A stretch of 64,000 nucleotides of DNA from Microcoleus sp. FACHB-672 (lineage in GTDB: Bacteria; Cyanobacteriota; Cyanobacteriia; Cyanobacteriales; Oscillatoriaceae). The notes under the pieces are model-generated. The model had not been told where the DNA came from, made no database searches, and saw nothing but the letters and a program-made list of their open reading frames with translations. Both the position numbers and the translations under genes were made by a program. Positions within the stretch are counted from its first letter, which is position 1, and the number at the start of each line of letters is the position of its first letter. The stretch spans positions 62,001 to 126,000 of the forward strand of contig NZ_JACJOU010000033.1 in NCBI RefSeq assembly GCF_014695725.1. The letters are read 5' to 3'. Shown here in pieces: positions 27,798-37,920 of this stretch.

Positions 27798-29096
27798 TTA
27801 AACCTTGTCTTTGATTGTCGTTGTAGGAATATACCTTTCTATAACTTGTCCAAGCAATAGACCTAAAATACCAAATAAAATTCCCATGCCCATAATATTT
27901 AACTGAATATTGCCAAAAACTGCTGTTTTGGGATTGATCAGCATTAAGATAAGCACAGAAATTGAGGACAGACTGCCCATCAATAAAGACAACCTCACGC
28001 TGGCTTTAGCGAATTTGTAGCCTCCTATTTCAGAAAGTAGATAGACAATAAAGGGGACAAACACGGCGGAGACATAAGCGGCATAAAAAGATACAATTAA
28101 ATTGACAATTTCGCCTCCTTTTAAGGCAATAGCAAGACTTAACAAGACGTTTGTTGCAGTGATCAACAGTCGGTTAAAGTTAGAAGCCGGCAAAAAGTTA
28201 AAGTCTAAAATTGTCTTGGTTTGCACTCGTAAGATACTGCTGCCAACACCGAGTGCCGGTACTAATAGCGATAGAATCAAAACAATACCTAAAGGTTGGT
28301 GAATGCCACCGCCAATCCACAACAGAATAAACGGGAGAGTTTCTTTTCCATCAATGCCTGCCGGCAAAATTTCTGCATTTTGGGCAGCAATCACAACGGC
28401 TGAAGGTAAAAAAGCAAGTAAGAGCAGCAAAATAGCCGCTAATAAACACCCTTGGTACAAGCTTTGCACATTCTTTGCCTGGACAAGAAATTGCTGGTAT
28501 TTCATATCAATAAGAACCAGCAAAATTGTAGAGAGAGAGACACCGGCTAAATCTGGCGGGCTGATTTGTTTAAGTGAGCCGACAAAGCCAAAAGGTGCTT
28601 GTAAGTAATCAGAAAACCCATGCAACGTCCACAACCCATAAAGTAGAGATAAAAAATTTATAATTAACAATCCTCGAAATAAAAAGCCGGCTTTCTCCAC
28701 CGGCAGCAAGGAAATGAGAGTAAACAAGATAGCTAAAATAATCATACTAGAAAGCAGCGGTACCCCCAAAGCTTTGAGGATAAAAGCACCTGAAATCATT
28801 TGGACGGCTTCAATACCAATGAGGGATGCCCAAGACATTAACCCCACGCCAATTTTTACGGCACTTCCATAGCGATTGCCCAACAAAGTCCAAACTTGCT
28901 CAATCTTTGTCCAGTAAAACTTTGCCAGTGCTAAAAGTCCAAGTGTGCCTAAACCCAGACAGACAGCATAAAGGCTGCCGGCGACACCCAAAGTCAATGA
29001 TTTCTCAGCCGTTCCCAGGATAAACCCCAAGCCGTAATGTGCCGATACTAGCAATGCAGCTAGAGAAAAGGCATCGAGTCTGCGGTTTTCTGCCAT
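27798..29096 (-). CDS. Polytopic membrane transporter, LeuT-fold-like
   Basis: A roughly 432-residue, highly hydrophobic protein with about 11-13 membrane segments and few soluble loops. The N-terminal motif (DAFSLAALLVSAHYGLGFILGTAE) has the unwound-helix glycine pattern seen in sodium:solute symporters and APC transporters. The substrate is not evident. I place the start at ATG 29096, because AAGGGTG lies 8 bases before it; GTG 29132, 12 codons upstream, lacks this. The small ABM gene upstream is in the same direction, 77 bases away. Confidence 0.7.
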   Translation of the reverse strand: MAENRRLDAFSLAALLVSAHYGLGFILGTAEKSLTLGVAGSLYAVCLGLGTLGLLALAKFYWTKIEQVWTLLGNRYGSAVKIGVGLMSWASLIGIEAVQMISGAFILKALGVPLLSSMIILAILFTLISLLPVEKAGFLFRGLLIINFLSLLYGLWTLHGFSDYLQAPFGFVGSLKQISPPDLAGVSLSTILLVLIDMKYQQFLVQAKNVQSLYQGCLLAAILLLLLAFLPSAVVIAAQNAEILPAGIDGKETLPFILLWIGGGIHQPLGIVLILSLLVPALGVGSSILRVQTKTILDFNFLPASNFNRLLITATNVLLSLAIALKGGEIVNLIVSFYAAYVSAVFVPFIVYLLSEIGGYKFAKASVRLSLLMGSLSSISVLILMLINPKTAVFGNIQLNIMGMGILFGILGLLLGQVIERYIPTTTIKDKV

Positions 29097-29173
29097 ATTC
29101 ACACCCTTGTCTGTAAAAAGCCTAAACGGCACTTAGTTTGTTTGGCCAGTTTTGCCCGTAGAATTATTACTAA

Positions 29174-29476
29174 TTATTGGGGTTTAATTTCCACAACTGT
29201 ACTATATACATGAGCATCATTTGAAATAATTGCATTATAAAAGTTTTTATCATGCAAATCTTTAAAGCCTTGGGTGTTTCTCAGAGCTTTTAAGTTCTCT
29301 TCGCTCTCCCAATTGGCAATTGCAGTGACTCGTGTGCTATCATCACTGACAATTAATTTGGCTGTAATAAATCCAGGTTGATGAGCAACAACCTCTGTAT
29401 AAACTTTCTGAATTGCTTGAAAAGCATCTTGTTGCTTTTCTGGAAGAACGGTAAAGACATTGACAAAGGTAATCAT
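29174..29476 (-). CDS. Antibiotic biosynthesis monooxygenase (ABM) family protein
   Basis: A 100-residue protein with the ABM dimeric alpha-beta barrel pattern: ITFVNVFTVLPEKQQDAF, then VVAHQPGFITAKLIVSDD, then RVTAIANWESEENLKAL and a His-containing C-terminal strand. Members include cofactor-free monooxygenases and haem-degrading enzymes, but many are uncharacterised. Substrate unknown. It is probably transcribed with the transporter gene downstream. Confidence 0.87.
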   Translation of the reverse strand: MITFVNVFTVLPEKQQDAFQAIQKVYTEVVAHQPGFITAKLIVSDDSTRVTAIANWESEENLKALRNTQGFKDLHDKNFYNAIISNDAHVYSTVVEIKPQ

Positions 29477-29630
29477 AGGTATTGAATTTGTTTATAGAGA
29501 GCCATCCTCATCTGGAACCGGCAGTTCCTTTAATACAGTAACCGCTATCGGGACAGTTGAATAGTCAACCAAAAAGTTTTGATGCAATAACAACTCTGTC
29601 AGCCGGCAGGCATGAGATGCAAGCTAATAA

Positions 29631-29906
29631 CAAACAACCCACCTCCTAGAAGTAAGAGGGGTTCGATCAACTCATAATTATGATATTCTGGTTATCAAAG
29701 TTACTGAGCCTGCCGGCACCAGCACCAAAATTGGCTATTTTTTTAGTAGAAATTTTTTGCAGAGTTTGCCTTTGGATGCTGATGTTAAGGTTAAAACAAT
29801 CAAGTTTTCAAGCTGGCTACCCATTGAAGCAGAGCCGATGCCGGTCATTGTCAAGGCTTGGCTGTATATCGAAAGTGGTATTAAATTACCCAATCAGGTA
29901 TCTTAA
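29631..29906 (+). pseudogene. Gene remnant lacking a start codon
   Basis: A frame of 91 codons, open from just after a stop at 29628 to TAA at 29904. It contains no ATG in a suitable place, yet its latter 70 residues look protein-like (DILVIKVTEPAGTSTKIGYFF, LPLDADVKVKTIKFSSWLP, PVIVKAWLYIESGIKLPNQ). It looks like the 3' end of a decayed gene. I do not recognise the family. The overlapping frame 29680-30012 on the same strand has an ATG but a low-complexity, unconvincing product. Confidence 0.35.
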
Positions 29907-30171
29907 AATATTGATTTATCCCGTTCAGCTTTTGAACGTTAATCTAACTAAAGGATTAAATAATATCAATATGGCTTTTTGTACGTTTTTCCCTACTTTA
30001 ATGTCTATATAAGAAGTTCGACTTGTCAATTCAGAAACTTTTTCCTAAATTTTATCTGAAGTAATACTTCTTTAGTAGGATGTGTAGCTCGAAAAGAGGG
30101 CGTATGATATGAAGCAGCCTCTTCATTAAAAAAAGAGTTTAATCCTGCTTACTATTTAGGAGGTTTGATAT

Positions 30172-31254
30172 ATGCGGATTGCCCAGGTTGCCCCATTGTG
30201 GGAAAGAGTTCCACCACCAGCTTATGGCGGCATTGAACTGGTTGTTGGTCTGCTTTGTGATGAATTAGTCCGGCGTGGTCATGAAGTAACGCTATTTGCA
30301 TCAGGAGATTCTATCAGTTTAGCAAAGTTAGAATCCGTACATCCGCGAGCCATGCGCTTAGATCCTTCTATCAAAGAGTATGGCATTTATGAAATGCTGC
30401 AAATGAGTCGGGTGTATGAAAAGGCTGACGAATTTGATATCATTCACTCCCACATGGGTTGTGCGGCATTACCTTACGCCAATTTAGTTAAAACGCCAAC
30501 AGTTCACACCCTGCATGGGATTTTTACGCCTGATAACGAAAAAATGTTTTCTCACGCGCGCCGGCAGCCTTATGTGAGTATTTCTAATTCACAGCGTGAA
30601 CCCAGATTAGACCTGAATTGTGTGGCAACGGTTTACAATGGCATCGACACATCGACTTATGAGTTTTACGAGAAGCCACAAGATCCGCCATACTTAGCAT
30701 TTTTAGGTCGAATCTCTCCCGAAAAAGGAACGCATTTAGCGATAGAAATTGCCAAACGTTCTGGGTGGAATTTAAAAATGGCCGGCAAGGTTGATGCTGT
30801 TGATGTGGAATATTACGAGCAGGAAATCAAACCTCACATTGATGGCAAACAAATTGAATATTTAGGTGAAGCCAACCACGAGCGAAAGAACGCCCTAGTG
30901 GGAGGAGCAGTCGCAACATTATTCCCCATTACCTGGCGCGAACCTTTTGGGCTAGTGATGGTTGAATCAATGGTTTCTGGGACGCCGGTGATTGCGATAT
31001 CTATGGGATCTACGGAGGAAGTTATCGTAGACGGGAAAACCGGCTTTTTATGTCATAGCGTTGACGAATGTGTCGCGGCAATTGATAAAGTAGCGGATTT
31101 AAATCGCTACGATTGTCGAGAACACGTTATGAAAGACTTCAGTGTGCAGCGGATGACTGAAGGTTACGAAGCGGTTTATCAGCAAATTATTGGAGAGCGC
31201 TTTTCAAAAAACGGTCATTACCGGCAGTTGCCTACCTTGCGGAGCGTTCGTTAA
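30172..31254 (+). CDS. Glycosyltransferase family 4
   Basis: A 360-residue GT4-type transferase of the GT-B fold. The N-terminal domain starts MRIAQVAPLWERVPP with the acceptor-side glycine loop AYGGIELVV. The C-terminal domain has FLGRISPEKGTHLAIE (donor phosphate contact) and the E-x7-E signature in REPFGLVMVESMVSGTPVI. TTAGGAGG lies 7 bases before ATG 30172. It probably builds a surface glycan or glycolipid; donor and acceptor are unknown. It stands alone and is followed by a good terminator hairpin. Confidence 0.92.
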   Translation: MRIAQVAPLWERVPPPAYGGIELVVGLLCDELVRRGHEVTLFASGDSISLAKLESVHPRAMRLDPSIKEYGIYEMLQMSRVYEKADEFDIIHSHMGCAALPYANLVKTPTVHTLHGIFTPDNEKMFSHARRQPYVSISNSQREPRLDLNCVATVYNGIDTSTYEFYEKPQDPPYLAFLGRISPEKGTHLAIEIAKRSGWNLKMAGKVDAVDVEYYEQEIKPHIDGKQIEYLGEANHERKNALVGGAVATLFPITWREPFGLVMVESMVSGTPVIAISMGSTEEVIVDGKTGFLCHSVDECVAAIDKVADLNRYDCREHVMKDFSVQRMTEGYEAVYQQIIGERFSKNGHYRQLPTLRSVR

Positions 31255-31304
31255 ATCTTTTAAGTTCAAAGCTTTCAGCGAATAGCTTTTAAGAAATTAT
31301 TGCA

Positions 31305-31335
31305 GGGCGGAGGAAATTATTTCCTTCCGTCCTTT
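31305..31335 (+). terminator. Intrinsic terminator of the glycosyltransferase gene
   Basis: GGGCGGAGGAAA pairs with TTTCCTTCCGTCC around a TTA loop, with one bulged base and one G-T pair, followed by TTT. It lies 50 bases after the stop. Confidence 0.7.
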
Positions 31336-31477
31336 ATAAGTTTTGTCGGGTAAGTTAGCAAAGTGTAACATATCCGGTTAATTCACGGTTACAATTCATT
31401 TTTAAACGACAAAGACACGCTTTCAAGGAATCTCTAATATCTTGCCGGCAAGCTTACCGTTTATCAAACTTGGCTTC

Positions 31478-31504
31478 GTAGGGTGCATGAGTCCCACACC
31501 CTAC
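31478..31504 (-). terminator. GTAGGGTG/CACCCTAC hairpin
   Basis: A perfect 8-bp stem with an 11-base loop, 31 bases beyond the stop of the NACHT-HEAT gene. It lacks a strong T-run, so it may be a 3' stabilising hairpin or a member of a dispersed repeat family and not a true terminator. Confidence 0.4.
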
Positions 31505-31534
31505 AAAGCCGGCACTCTTCCCCAGATGCCGACG

Positions 31535-34500
31535 CTAACTTTCTAACAGAATTGCCCGTATCCAGACAAGAATTTTACTGGTGAGATCGGGTTCAGTGGC
31601 ATCAAACCACCGCAAGGTTTTCCCCTGCAAACAAGCCGGCTGCGGGGTATCTGTCACGACACAAATCGCCCCATCAAATTTACTCAAAGCTTTGAGGAAT
31701 ATTTCACTAAATTCTTGGGGTTCCGGGGCAGAGGAATCTTCGTAGAAAATCCAGACAGGAAGTTGATCACTTTTGCGCCGGATTGCGTTCCAATAAAGTT
31801 TGAGCGCTTGCATCGTTTCCGGTTCCCCATTTGGACGTTCTGGGCAATCGAGATCGAGCATAAAATCGTAGATTTCTGGGGCGGGGTTATCGGGATCGAT
31901 GAATTTGCTGCCGTCAATGCAAATCAGCTTAATTTTTCCGCATAAATCGGGGTTGCTGTTAGTGGCAGTGATGAGGATTTGGGGTAAGGTTTCTAAGTTT
32001 AACCGTTGTGTGTCGAGGGTGTTTTCCGCAGCTGAGATATCTTGCATTTCCGGATGGGTGGAGGGCAGCCGGTGCCAAGCGCGATAGAAGTCTGGGTAGG
32101 GTAGAGTTTGAGCGCAGTTCCAGATGACTTCGTAGCAGGAATAAAATCGATTAAAGTCATTTTCGTAAGTTTCATGGGATAAGCAATCTTTCAAGGCAGA
32201 GACAACTGCTGCCATTTGCTTCTCTGTTGCAACAATCCTTTGCAACTTAAATCCCGCCCACCAGCGGGTAGATTCATGCCCACAGTTGCCGATTAACCCG
32301 ACTAAAGCATTGATGGCCGTTTCGTTGCCGACGCCGATATTCCCCAACCTTTCTGCCGCCCACCAGTGGGTATCTTTATCCTCAGTGTTGCCGATTAATT
32401 CGGCTATAGCACGGATGGTAGTTTCGTTGTCGGTGCTGATTTTCTCCAAGCTTTCTGCCGCCATCCTGCGGTTAGATTCATCCCCACATCTGCTGATTAA
32501 CTCGGCTATAGCACAGATGGCCGTTTCGTTGCCGGTGCCGATTTTCCCCAAGCTTTCTGCTGCTTTCCTGCGGGTAGACTCAGACTGAGAGTTGCCAATT
32601 AACTTAACTAAAGCACGGATGGCCGTTTCGCTGCCGGTGCCGATATCCCCCAAGCTTTCTGCCGCTTCCCTGCGGGTAGATTCAAGCTCAGTGTTGCCGA
32701 TTAACTCGACTAAAGCATTGATGGCCGTTTCGTTGCCGGGATCGATTTTTCCCAAGCTTTCTGCTGCTTTCCTGCGGGTATCTTTATCCTTACTGTTGCC
32801 GGTTAACTTGACTAAAGTACGGATGGCCGTTTCGTTGCCGGGGTCGATTTTTCCCAAGCTTTCTGCCGCCCGACTGCGGGTATCTTTATCCTTACTATTG
32901 CCGATTAACTCGACTAAAGCATTGATGGCCGTTTCGCTGCCGGTGCCGATATCCCCCAAGCTTTCTGCTGCTTCCCTGCAGATAAATTCATACTTACAGT
33001 TGCCGATTAACTCGACTAAAGCATTGATGGCCGTTTCGTTGCCGGTGCCGATTTTTCCCAAGCTTTCTGCTGCTTTCTTGCGGGTATGTTCATCCTCAGT
33101 GTTACCGATTAACTCAACTAAAGCATTGATGGCAGTTTCGTTGCCGGTGCCGATTTTCTCCAAGCTTTCTGCCGCCCTCCAGTGGGTAGATTCATCCCCA
33201 CAGTTGCCGATTAACCCGACTAAAGCATTGATGGCAGTTTCGTTGCCGACGCCGATATTCCCCAAGCTTTCTGCTGCTTTCCTGCGGGTATCTTTATCCT
33301 CAGTGTTGCCGATTAATTCGGCTATAGCACGGATGGCAGTTTCGTTGCCGGTGCCGATTTTCTCCAAGCTTTCTGCCACCATCCTGCGGGTAGATTCATC
33401 CCCACAGCTGCCGATTAACTCGGCTAAAGCACGAATGGTAGTTTCGTTGCCGGTGCCGCTTTTCTCCAAGCTATATACCGCTTCCCTGCGGGTAGATTCA
33501 TCCCCACAGTTGCCGATTAACTCGACTAAAGCACGGATAGCAGTTTCGTTGCCGGTGCCGATTTTCCCTAAGCTATATACCGCCCTCCTGCGGGTAGATT
33601 CATTCCTAGAGTTGCCGATTAACTCGACTAAAGCACGGATGGCAGTTTCGTTGCCGGTGCCGATATTCCCCAAGCTTTCTGCCGCCATCCTACGAGTATC
33701 TTCATCCTCAGTGTTGCCGATTAATTCGACTAAAGTATTGATGGCTTTGGAACGCTGTGTCTGGGGCAGCGAGGGAAGTGCTGCCTCTGCAATGGGATGA
33801 TCGAGAAATGTTTGCCACTGTTGTTTTTCAATGTTGAAGTAACCAACACCCCATTTAACGATTTGCCTGACAATTTCCTCGCTTTTGGAACACTGGCAAA
33901 ATTCCGTAACACCGGCTGCTGCTATCAAATAGGCTCTAAGTTCATAGAATCCTTTATTGGCATCAATAGTGTGCCACTCGCCGCACCCATCCTTAAACTT
34001 GACTAAAGAAGTAATTGACTCCTCTTTTTGCTCCTCCGGCACATCCACACGCCCCAACCATAGCAAAAATACCTCTTTCCATTGGGGTTCAAAGATCCGG
34101 TAATTGTCTCGCTCGATGCTGTGAGATAGCGGATTCAAGAAAAATTGCCAATCCTTAATTTCACAAGCAGCAAAATATTCCAGAAACGTGGGATGATAAA
34201 AAGCATAAGCAGATTTGAGCGGGTTTTGTGCGTCAGATACCACCCGATTCAACCAACCCAAGGTGAGAGCTTGCTCAAATAATTCTGGATGCAGTTTCTC
34301 TAGCGCTTTGTTGACTAAACTGTAGGGCAAAATTGATTTACATCCCTGATCAATTGCCTTTAGCGCCAACTGTCCAAGGGCAGCATTTAAGTTTTTTTGC
34401 TGCGCTGGGGTGGTAGGATAAATACTGTTCTTAGACTCATAAAATGCCTCAAAAAATATCTGATAAAGTTCTGCTTTCGTATCAGGTAATTTTCTTTTCC

Positions 34501-35368
34501 TAGATTGCCAGGTGAAGCACAGTAGCGACAGATGCAGGGGATTACGGGCTAAATCTTTAATTCGCTCTTTTCCCGGTTCGTCTAAGGCGGCGCGTAATTG
34601 ACTCGCCTCGATTTTCTCTGCACCGGAGAGCATTGAAGAGGACTTGTTAAACCATTTTTCAATAAATTGTTTAACTTGATCCCGATGGCTGTCCTCTGCA
34701 TAACTGAAACCCAGCACTTTGTAACTGTCAAAATCTGACAGCACATTCCCCGCTGCTCCCCAAATATTAAGCCGGCAACTAATCACTACTGGCACATTTT
34801 TAAATAGCGGGGTTCTCAGCCATTGCGCCAGGGTTCCTAGCGGATCTGCAATCCCCATTTCATCTGCACCATTCAGCAGCAAGCACACTTTTCCATCTTT
34901 CAGCAATTGTGTGAATTCTTCCACCCATGCCGGGGGTACGCTATCCAATTTTTCCGCCGCCTTGCGTAACCAATCTTCTCTTAAATACTGGTGCAAGGGT
35001 TTTTTCACCTGCGCCAAGGAAATCCAAATGGGTAGCGGTTTAACAAACTCGGTTGCTGTATCGTTTGGTGAATCATCCAGCAACCAATCAGCAATTTTTA
35101 ATAACTGCGTGGTCTTTCCTGAACCGGGTTCGCCAATAATTTTCAGGCGTTTGCCCTTACTGTTGCGACTTTGCCCCTTGGCGAGGATTTTGTTAAAAAA
35201 ATCACCTTCAATGTTACCTAATTCATCTTCAATCGGGATATCAATACCAGAGATCAACAAATTGCTGGCAAGTTGCCGCTGCAATTGCAGCATTTTGCAG
35301 CAGATTTCACGCCAGTTAATCGCGTCTGGTTTAGTGGGGACACCGTGAGGTTTACGCGGTTGATTCAT
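31535..35368 (-). CDS. NACHT NTPase with HEAT-repeat array
   Basis: About 1277 residues. The start is taken at ATG 35368 (MNQPRKPHGVPT); the frame is open 32 codons further. A short N-terminal region leads to a NACHT-type P-loop: Walker A GEPGSGKTT (about residues 79-87) and Walker B CLLLNGADEM (about 161-170). A helical region follows, with FYHPTFLEYFAACE, a phrase common in NACHT proteins. Then come 14 HEAT-like repeats of about 34 residues, most containing GNETAI-ALVELIGN. The last 160 residues form a separate alpha/beta domain (LICIDGSKFIDPD, LPVWIFYED, FDGAICVVTDTPQ). Bacterial NACHT proteins include antiphage sensors. No partner gene is adjacent. Confidence 0.88.
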   Translation of the reverse strand: MNQPRKPHGVPTKPDAINWREICCKMLQLQRQLASNLLISGIDIPIEDELGNIEGDFFNKILAKGQSRNSKGKRLKIIGEPGSGKTTQLLKIADWLLDDSPNDTATEFVKPLPIWISLAQVKKPLHQYLREDWLRKAAEKLDSVPPAWVEEFTQLLKDGKVCLLLNGADEMGIADPLGTLAQWLRTPLFKNVPVVISCRLNIWGAAGNVLSDFDSYKVLGFSYAEDSHRDQVKQFIEKWFNKSSSMLSGAEKIEASQLRAALDEPGKERIKDLARNPLHLSLLCFTWQSRKRKLPDTKAELYQIFFEAFYESKNSIYPTTPAQQKNLNAALGQLALKAIDQGCKSILPYSLVNKALEKLHPELFEQALTLGWLNRVVSDAQNPLKSAYAFYHPTFLEYFAACEIKDWQFFLNPLSHSIERDNYRIFEPQWKEVFLLWLGRVDVPEEQKEESITSLVKFKDGCGEWHTIDANKGFYELRAYLIAAAGVTEFCQCSKSEEIVRQIVKWGVGYFNIEKQQWQTFLDHPIAEAALPSLPQTQRSKAINTLVELIGNTEDEDTRRMAAESLGNIGTGNETAIRALVELIGNSRNESTRRRAVYSLGKIGTGNETAIRALVELIGNCGDESTRREAVYSLEKSGTGNETTIRALAELIGSCGDESTRRMVAESLEKIGTGNETAIRAIAELIGNTEDKDTRRKAAESLGNIGVGNETAINALVGLIGNCGDESTHWRAAESLEKIGTGNETAINALVELIGNTEDEHTRKKAAESLGKIGTGNETAINALVELIGNCKYEFICREAAESLGDIGTGSETAINALVELIGNSKDKDTRSRAAESLGKIDPGNETAIRTLVKLTGNSKDKDTRRKAAESLGKIDPGNETAINALVELIGNTELESTRREAAESLGDIGTGSETAIRALVKLIGNSQSESTRRKAAESLGKIGTGNETAICAIAELISRCGDESNRRMAAESLEKISTDNETTIRAIAELIGNTEDKDTHWWAAERLGNIGVGNETAINALVGLIGNCGHESTRWWAGFKLQRIVATEKQMAAVVSALKDCLSHETYENDFNRFYSCYEVIWNCAQTLPYPDFYRAWHRLPSTHPEMQDISAAENTLDTQRLNLETLPQILITATNSNPDLCGKIKLICIDGSKFIDPDNPAPEIYDFMLDLDCPERPNGEPETMQALKLYWNAIRRKSDQLPVWIFYEDSSAPEPQEFSEIFLKALSKFDGAICVVTDTPQPACLQGKTLRWFDATEPDLTSKILVWIRAILLES
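32272..33720 (-). repeat. 102-bp HEAT-coding tandem repeat array
   Basis: Fourteen tandem units of about 102 bases inside the NACHT-HEAT gene, each with a strongly conserved core reading, on the plus strand, GGCCGTTTCGTTGCCGGTGC or a close variant. A three-unit block (units with AELIG-CGDES, AELIGNTEDKDT and NIGVGNETAINALVGLIGNCG) occurs twice, showing block duplication. Unit length is a multiple of three, so gains and losses keep frame. Confidence 0.9.
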
Positions 35369-35982
35369 AAGTAACAGATGGGTGCAGTTGCCGATATCAA
35401 TAGCATACTCAGCCTTACCCAACCTGTGGAGTGAAAGAGAGGGAAACTTAATTATCTTCCGCAAACAACTCTTCCAACACCTCTGCCGATTAAGTGGAAA
35501 ACGGAGACGACGTTTTGCTAACCTACGCTACAACGCGAAAGAACTATCTGTGTTCATCTGTGTTTATCAGTGGTTAAAAATTCATCCCCATAGCCGGCAG
35601 AGTGAAACGCTCAACGTTACAGAATATGAATCACAACCGGCGATCTCATAAACGCACACGCTACGCTAAGAAAGTAACCACTCACCTTGCCACTGTTCCC
35701 AAATGAGAGTAGTCATCGCGCTGGACATTGTGCCGGCAGAACAACTCAGCAGATCCAGACAGGGAAATCAACAGAGGTGAACTCTACCACCGCCTAGAGA
35801 ACCCAGCATACACTTTCCAAGCTTAACGTCTCAAATCCTTACCAGACGCAGCTTTTCCCTCTGGATCTGTCGGCACCAACACCCCGCTACCGCATTTAGC
35901 TGAAAATCGGTTAATATTAGTTTACATAAACAATACTAACTGTCCGCGTCAAAAAATAAAAGTTTTAGGAGGCTCGATCCCG
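35369..35982. other. Divergent intergenic region before ftsH
   Basis: About 610 bases between the divergent NACHT-HEAT and ftsH genes. It contains one copy of the dispersed CACAGAT-type repeat (35544-35580). The last 100 bases hold the ftsH leader, with TTTTAGGAGG about 15 bases before GTG 35983. No gene was recognised. Confidence 0.5.
35544..35580 (-). repeat. Dispersed CACAGAT-type repeat, copy 1
   Basis: On the minus strand it reads TTTTTAACCACTGATAAACA followed by CAGATGAACACAGATAG. It belongs to a family with four other copies in the window, all in spacers or gene ends. Confidence 0.65.
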
Positions 35983-37821
35983 GTGAATAAACGGTGGAGA
36001 AATGCGGGACTGTACGCATTGCTAGCAATTGTTGTCATTGCACTATTTACTGCATTTTTTGACAAACAACCCCCCAGCCGGCAAACGCTGCGATACAGCC
36101 AGTTTATTGAGGAAGTAGAAGGGAAAAAAGTAGATAAAGTCAGTATTAGTGCCGACCGGACTAAAGCATTAGTTCAAGCTCAAGACGGCAAATTCTTAGT
36201 CAATCTACCCCCCAACGACCCTGATCTGATTAATATATTGACCGATAACAAGGTCAATATCGAAGTGTTGCCGCAAACTGATGACGGCTTCTGGCTGAAA
36301 GCACTGAGCAGTCTGTTTTTCCCCATCCTGCTTTTAGTTGGCTTATTCTTCTTGCTGCGCCGCGCTCAAAGTGGCCCAGGTTCTCAGGCAATGAACTTTG
36401 GCAAATCGAAAGCCAGAGTGCAAATGGAACCGCAAACCCAAGTCACCTTTGGCGATGTTGCCGGCATTGAGCAAGCCAAACTAGAACTGAGTGAAGTTGT
36501 CGATTTCCTCAAGAATGCTGATCGCTTCACCGCCGTGGGTGCCAAAATTCCCAAAGGCGTGCTGCTCGTTGGCCCTCCCGGAACCGGCAAAACCCTCCTC
36601 GCTAAAGCCGTTGCAGGGGAAGCCGGCGTGCCCTTCTTCTCCATCTCCGGTTCAGAATTCGTAGAAATGTTCGTCGGCGTGGGCGCTTCCCGCGTCCGCG
36701 ACTTGTTTGAACAAGCCAAATCAAATGCCCCCTGCATCGTCTTCATCGATGAAATTGACGCCGTTGGTCGTCAGCGGGGTGCCGGTTTAGGTGGCGGTAA
36801 CGACGAACGCGAGCAAACCCTGAACCAGTTGCTCACCGAAATGGACGGCTTTGAAGGCAACACCGGCATCATTATTATTGCCGCAACCAACCGTCCCGAC
36901 GTGCTCGATTCCGCCTTGCTACGTCCAGGCCGGTTTGACCGGCAAGTTGTGGTAGATCGCCCCGACTATGCGGGTCGGTTGGAAATTCTCAACGTCCATG
37001 CCCGTGGCAAAACCCTGGCAAAAGACGTGGATCTCGAAAAGATCGCCCGTCGTACCCCCGGCTTCACCGGCGCAGACTTATCGAACCTGCTCAACGAAGC
37101 CGCCATTCTCGCCGCCCGTCGCAACTTGACTGAAATCTCAATGGATGAAGTCAATGATGCCATCGACCGCGTCCTCGCCGGCCCAGAAAAGAAAGACCGG
37201 GTGATGAGCGAAAAGCGCAAAACCTTAGTCGCCTATCACGAAGCCGGTCACGCCCTCGTTGGTGCTTTAATGCCCGACTATGACCCCGTGCAGAAGATTA
37301 GCATTATCCCTCGCGGTCGCGCCGGCGGTTTGACCTGGTTCACCCCCAGCGAAGAACGGATGGACTCTGGTTTGTATAGCCGGTCTTACCTGCAAAATCA
37401 AATGGCCGTCGCTTTAGGTGGTCGCATCGCCGAAGAAATCGTCTTCGGTGAGGAAGAAGTCACCACCGGCGCGTCTAACGACTTGCAGCAAGTCGCACGC
37501 GTTGCACGGCAAATGGTTATGCGCTTCGGCATGAGCGATCGTCTCGGCCCTGTTGCCCTCGGTCGCCAACAAGGTAATATGTTCTTGGGGCGCGATATTA
37601 TGGCAGAACGCGATTTCTCAGAAGAAACCGCCGCTGCCATTGATGATGAAGTTCGCGGCCTCGTCGAACAAGCCTACAAGCGTTCTAAGGAAGTATTGGT
37701 CAACAACCGGCAAGTTTTGGACAAATTGGCAGATATGCTGATTGAAAAAGAAACCGTTGATGCTGATGAACTACAAGACTTGCTAGCCACCAACGATGTA
37801 AAAATGGCTGCGGTTGCTTAA
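35983..37821 (+). CDS. ftsH: ATP-dependent zinc metalloprotease FtsH (FtsH3-like)
   Basis: A 612-residue membrane protease that unfolds and degrades membrane and soluble proteins; in cyanobacteria FtsH complexes take part in photosystem II repair and iron-stress responses. Two membrane helices flank a short periplasmic domain (residues about 8-26 and 108-126). The AAA domain has Walker A GPPGTGKT, Walker [13 protein letters not shown] and the second region of homology [20 protein letters not shown]. The zinc site is HEAGH. GTG 35983 starts [14 protein letters not shown], which resembles Synechocystis FtsH3 (Slr1604) most, as far as I can recall. A terminator follows 42 bases after the stop. 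Confidence 0.96.
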   Translation: MNKRWRNAGLYALLAIVVIALFTAFFDKQPPSRQTLRYSQFIEEVEGKKVDKVSISADRTKALVQAQDGKFLVNLPPNDPDLINILTDNKVNIEVLPQTDDGFWLKALSSLFFPILLLVGLFFLLRRAQSGPGSQAMNFGKSKARVQMEPQTQVTFGDVAGIEQAKLELSEVVDFLKNADRFTAVGAKIPKGVLLVGPPGTGKTLLAKAVAGEAGVPFFSISGSEFVEMFVGVGASRVRDLFEQAKSNAPCIVFIDEIDAVGRQRGAGLGGGNDEREQTLNQLLTEMDGFEGNTGIIIIAATNRPDVLDSALLRPGRFDRQVVVDRPDYAGRLEILNVHARGKTLAKDVDLEKIARRTPGFTGADLSNLLNEAAILAARRNLTEISMDEVNDAIDRVLAGPEKKDRVMSEKRKTLVAYHEAGHALVGALMPDYDPVQKISIIPRGRAGGLTWFTPSEERMDSGLYSRSYLQNQMAVALGGRIAEEIVFGEEEVTTGASNDLQQVARVARQMVMRFGMSDRLGPVALGRQQGNMFLGRDIMAERDFSEETAAAIDDEVRGLVEQAYKRSKEVLVNNRQVLDKLADMLIEKETVDADELQDLLATNDVKMAAVA

Positions 37822-37863
37822 TCGCTTGTCTGTATAAAGTTTCCTTTTGACACCTCACACCAG

Positions 37864-37894
37864 CCCCCTCTCCTCACGGAAAAGGGGGTTTTTT
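37864..37894 (+). terminator. Intrinsic terminator of ftsH
   Basis: CCCCCT pairs with AGGGGG around a 13-base loop, followed by six T. It lies between ftsH and the converging sorbosone-dehydrogenase-like gene. Confidence 0.75.
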
Positions 37895-37920
37895 CTATCT
37901 ATTTTCTAGAAAAGCTGGGG

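Noticed and set aside
29680-30012. 110-codon plus-strand frame with ATG
   Set aside because: The overlapping frame at 29631-29906 looks much more protein-like; this one is a low-complexity hydrophobic/basic product.
32592-33800. 402-codon open frame on the plus strand opposite the HEAT repeats
   Set aside because: It exists because the 102-bp repeat unit is a multiple of three and lacks stops in this frame; its product is a repetitive antisense reading with no ribosome site.
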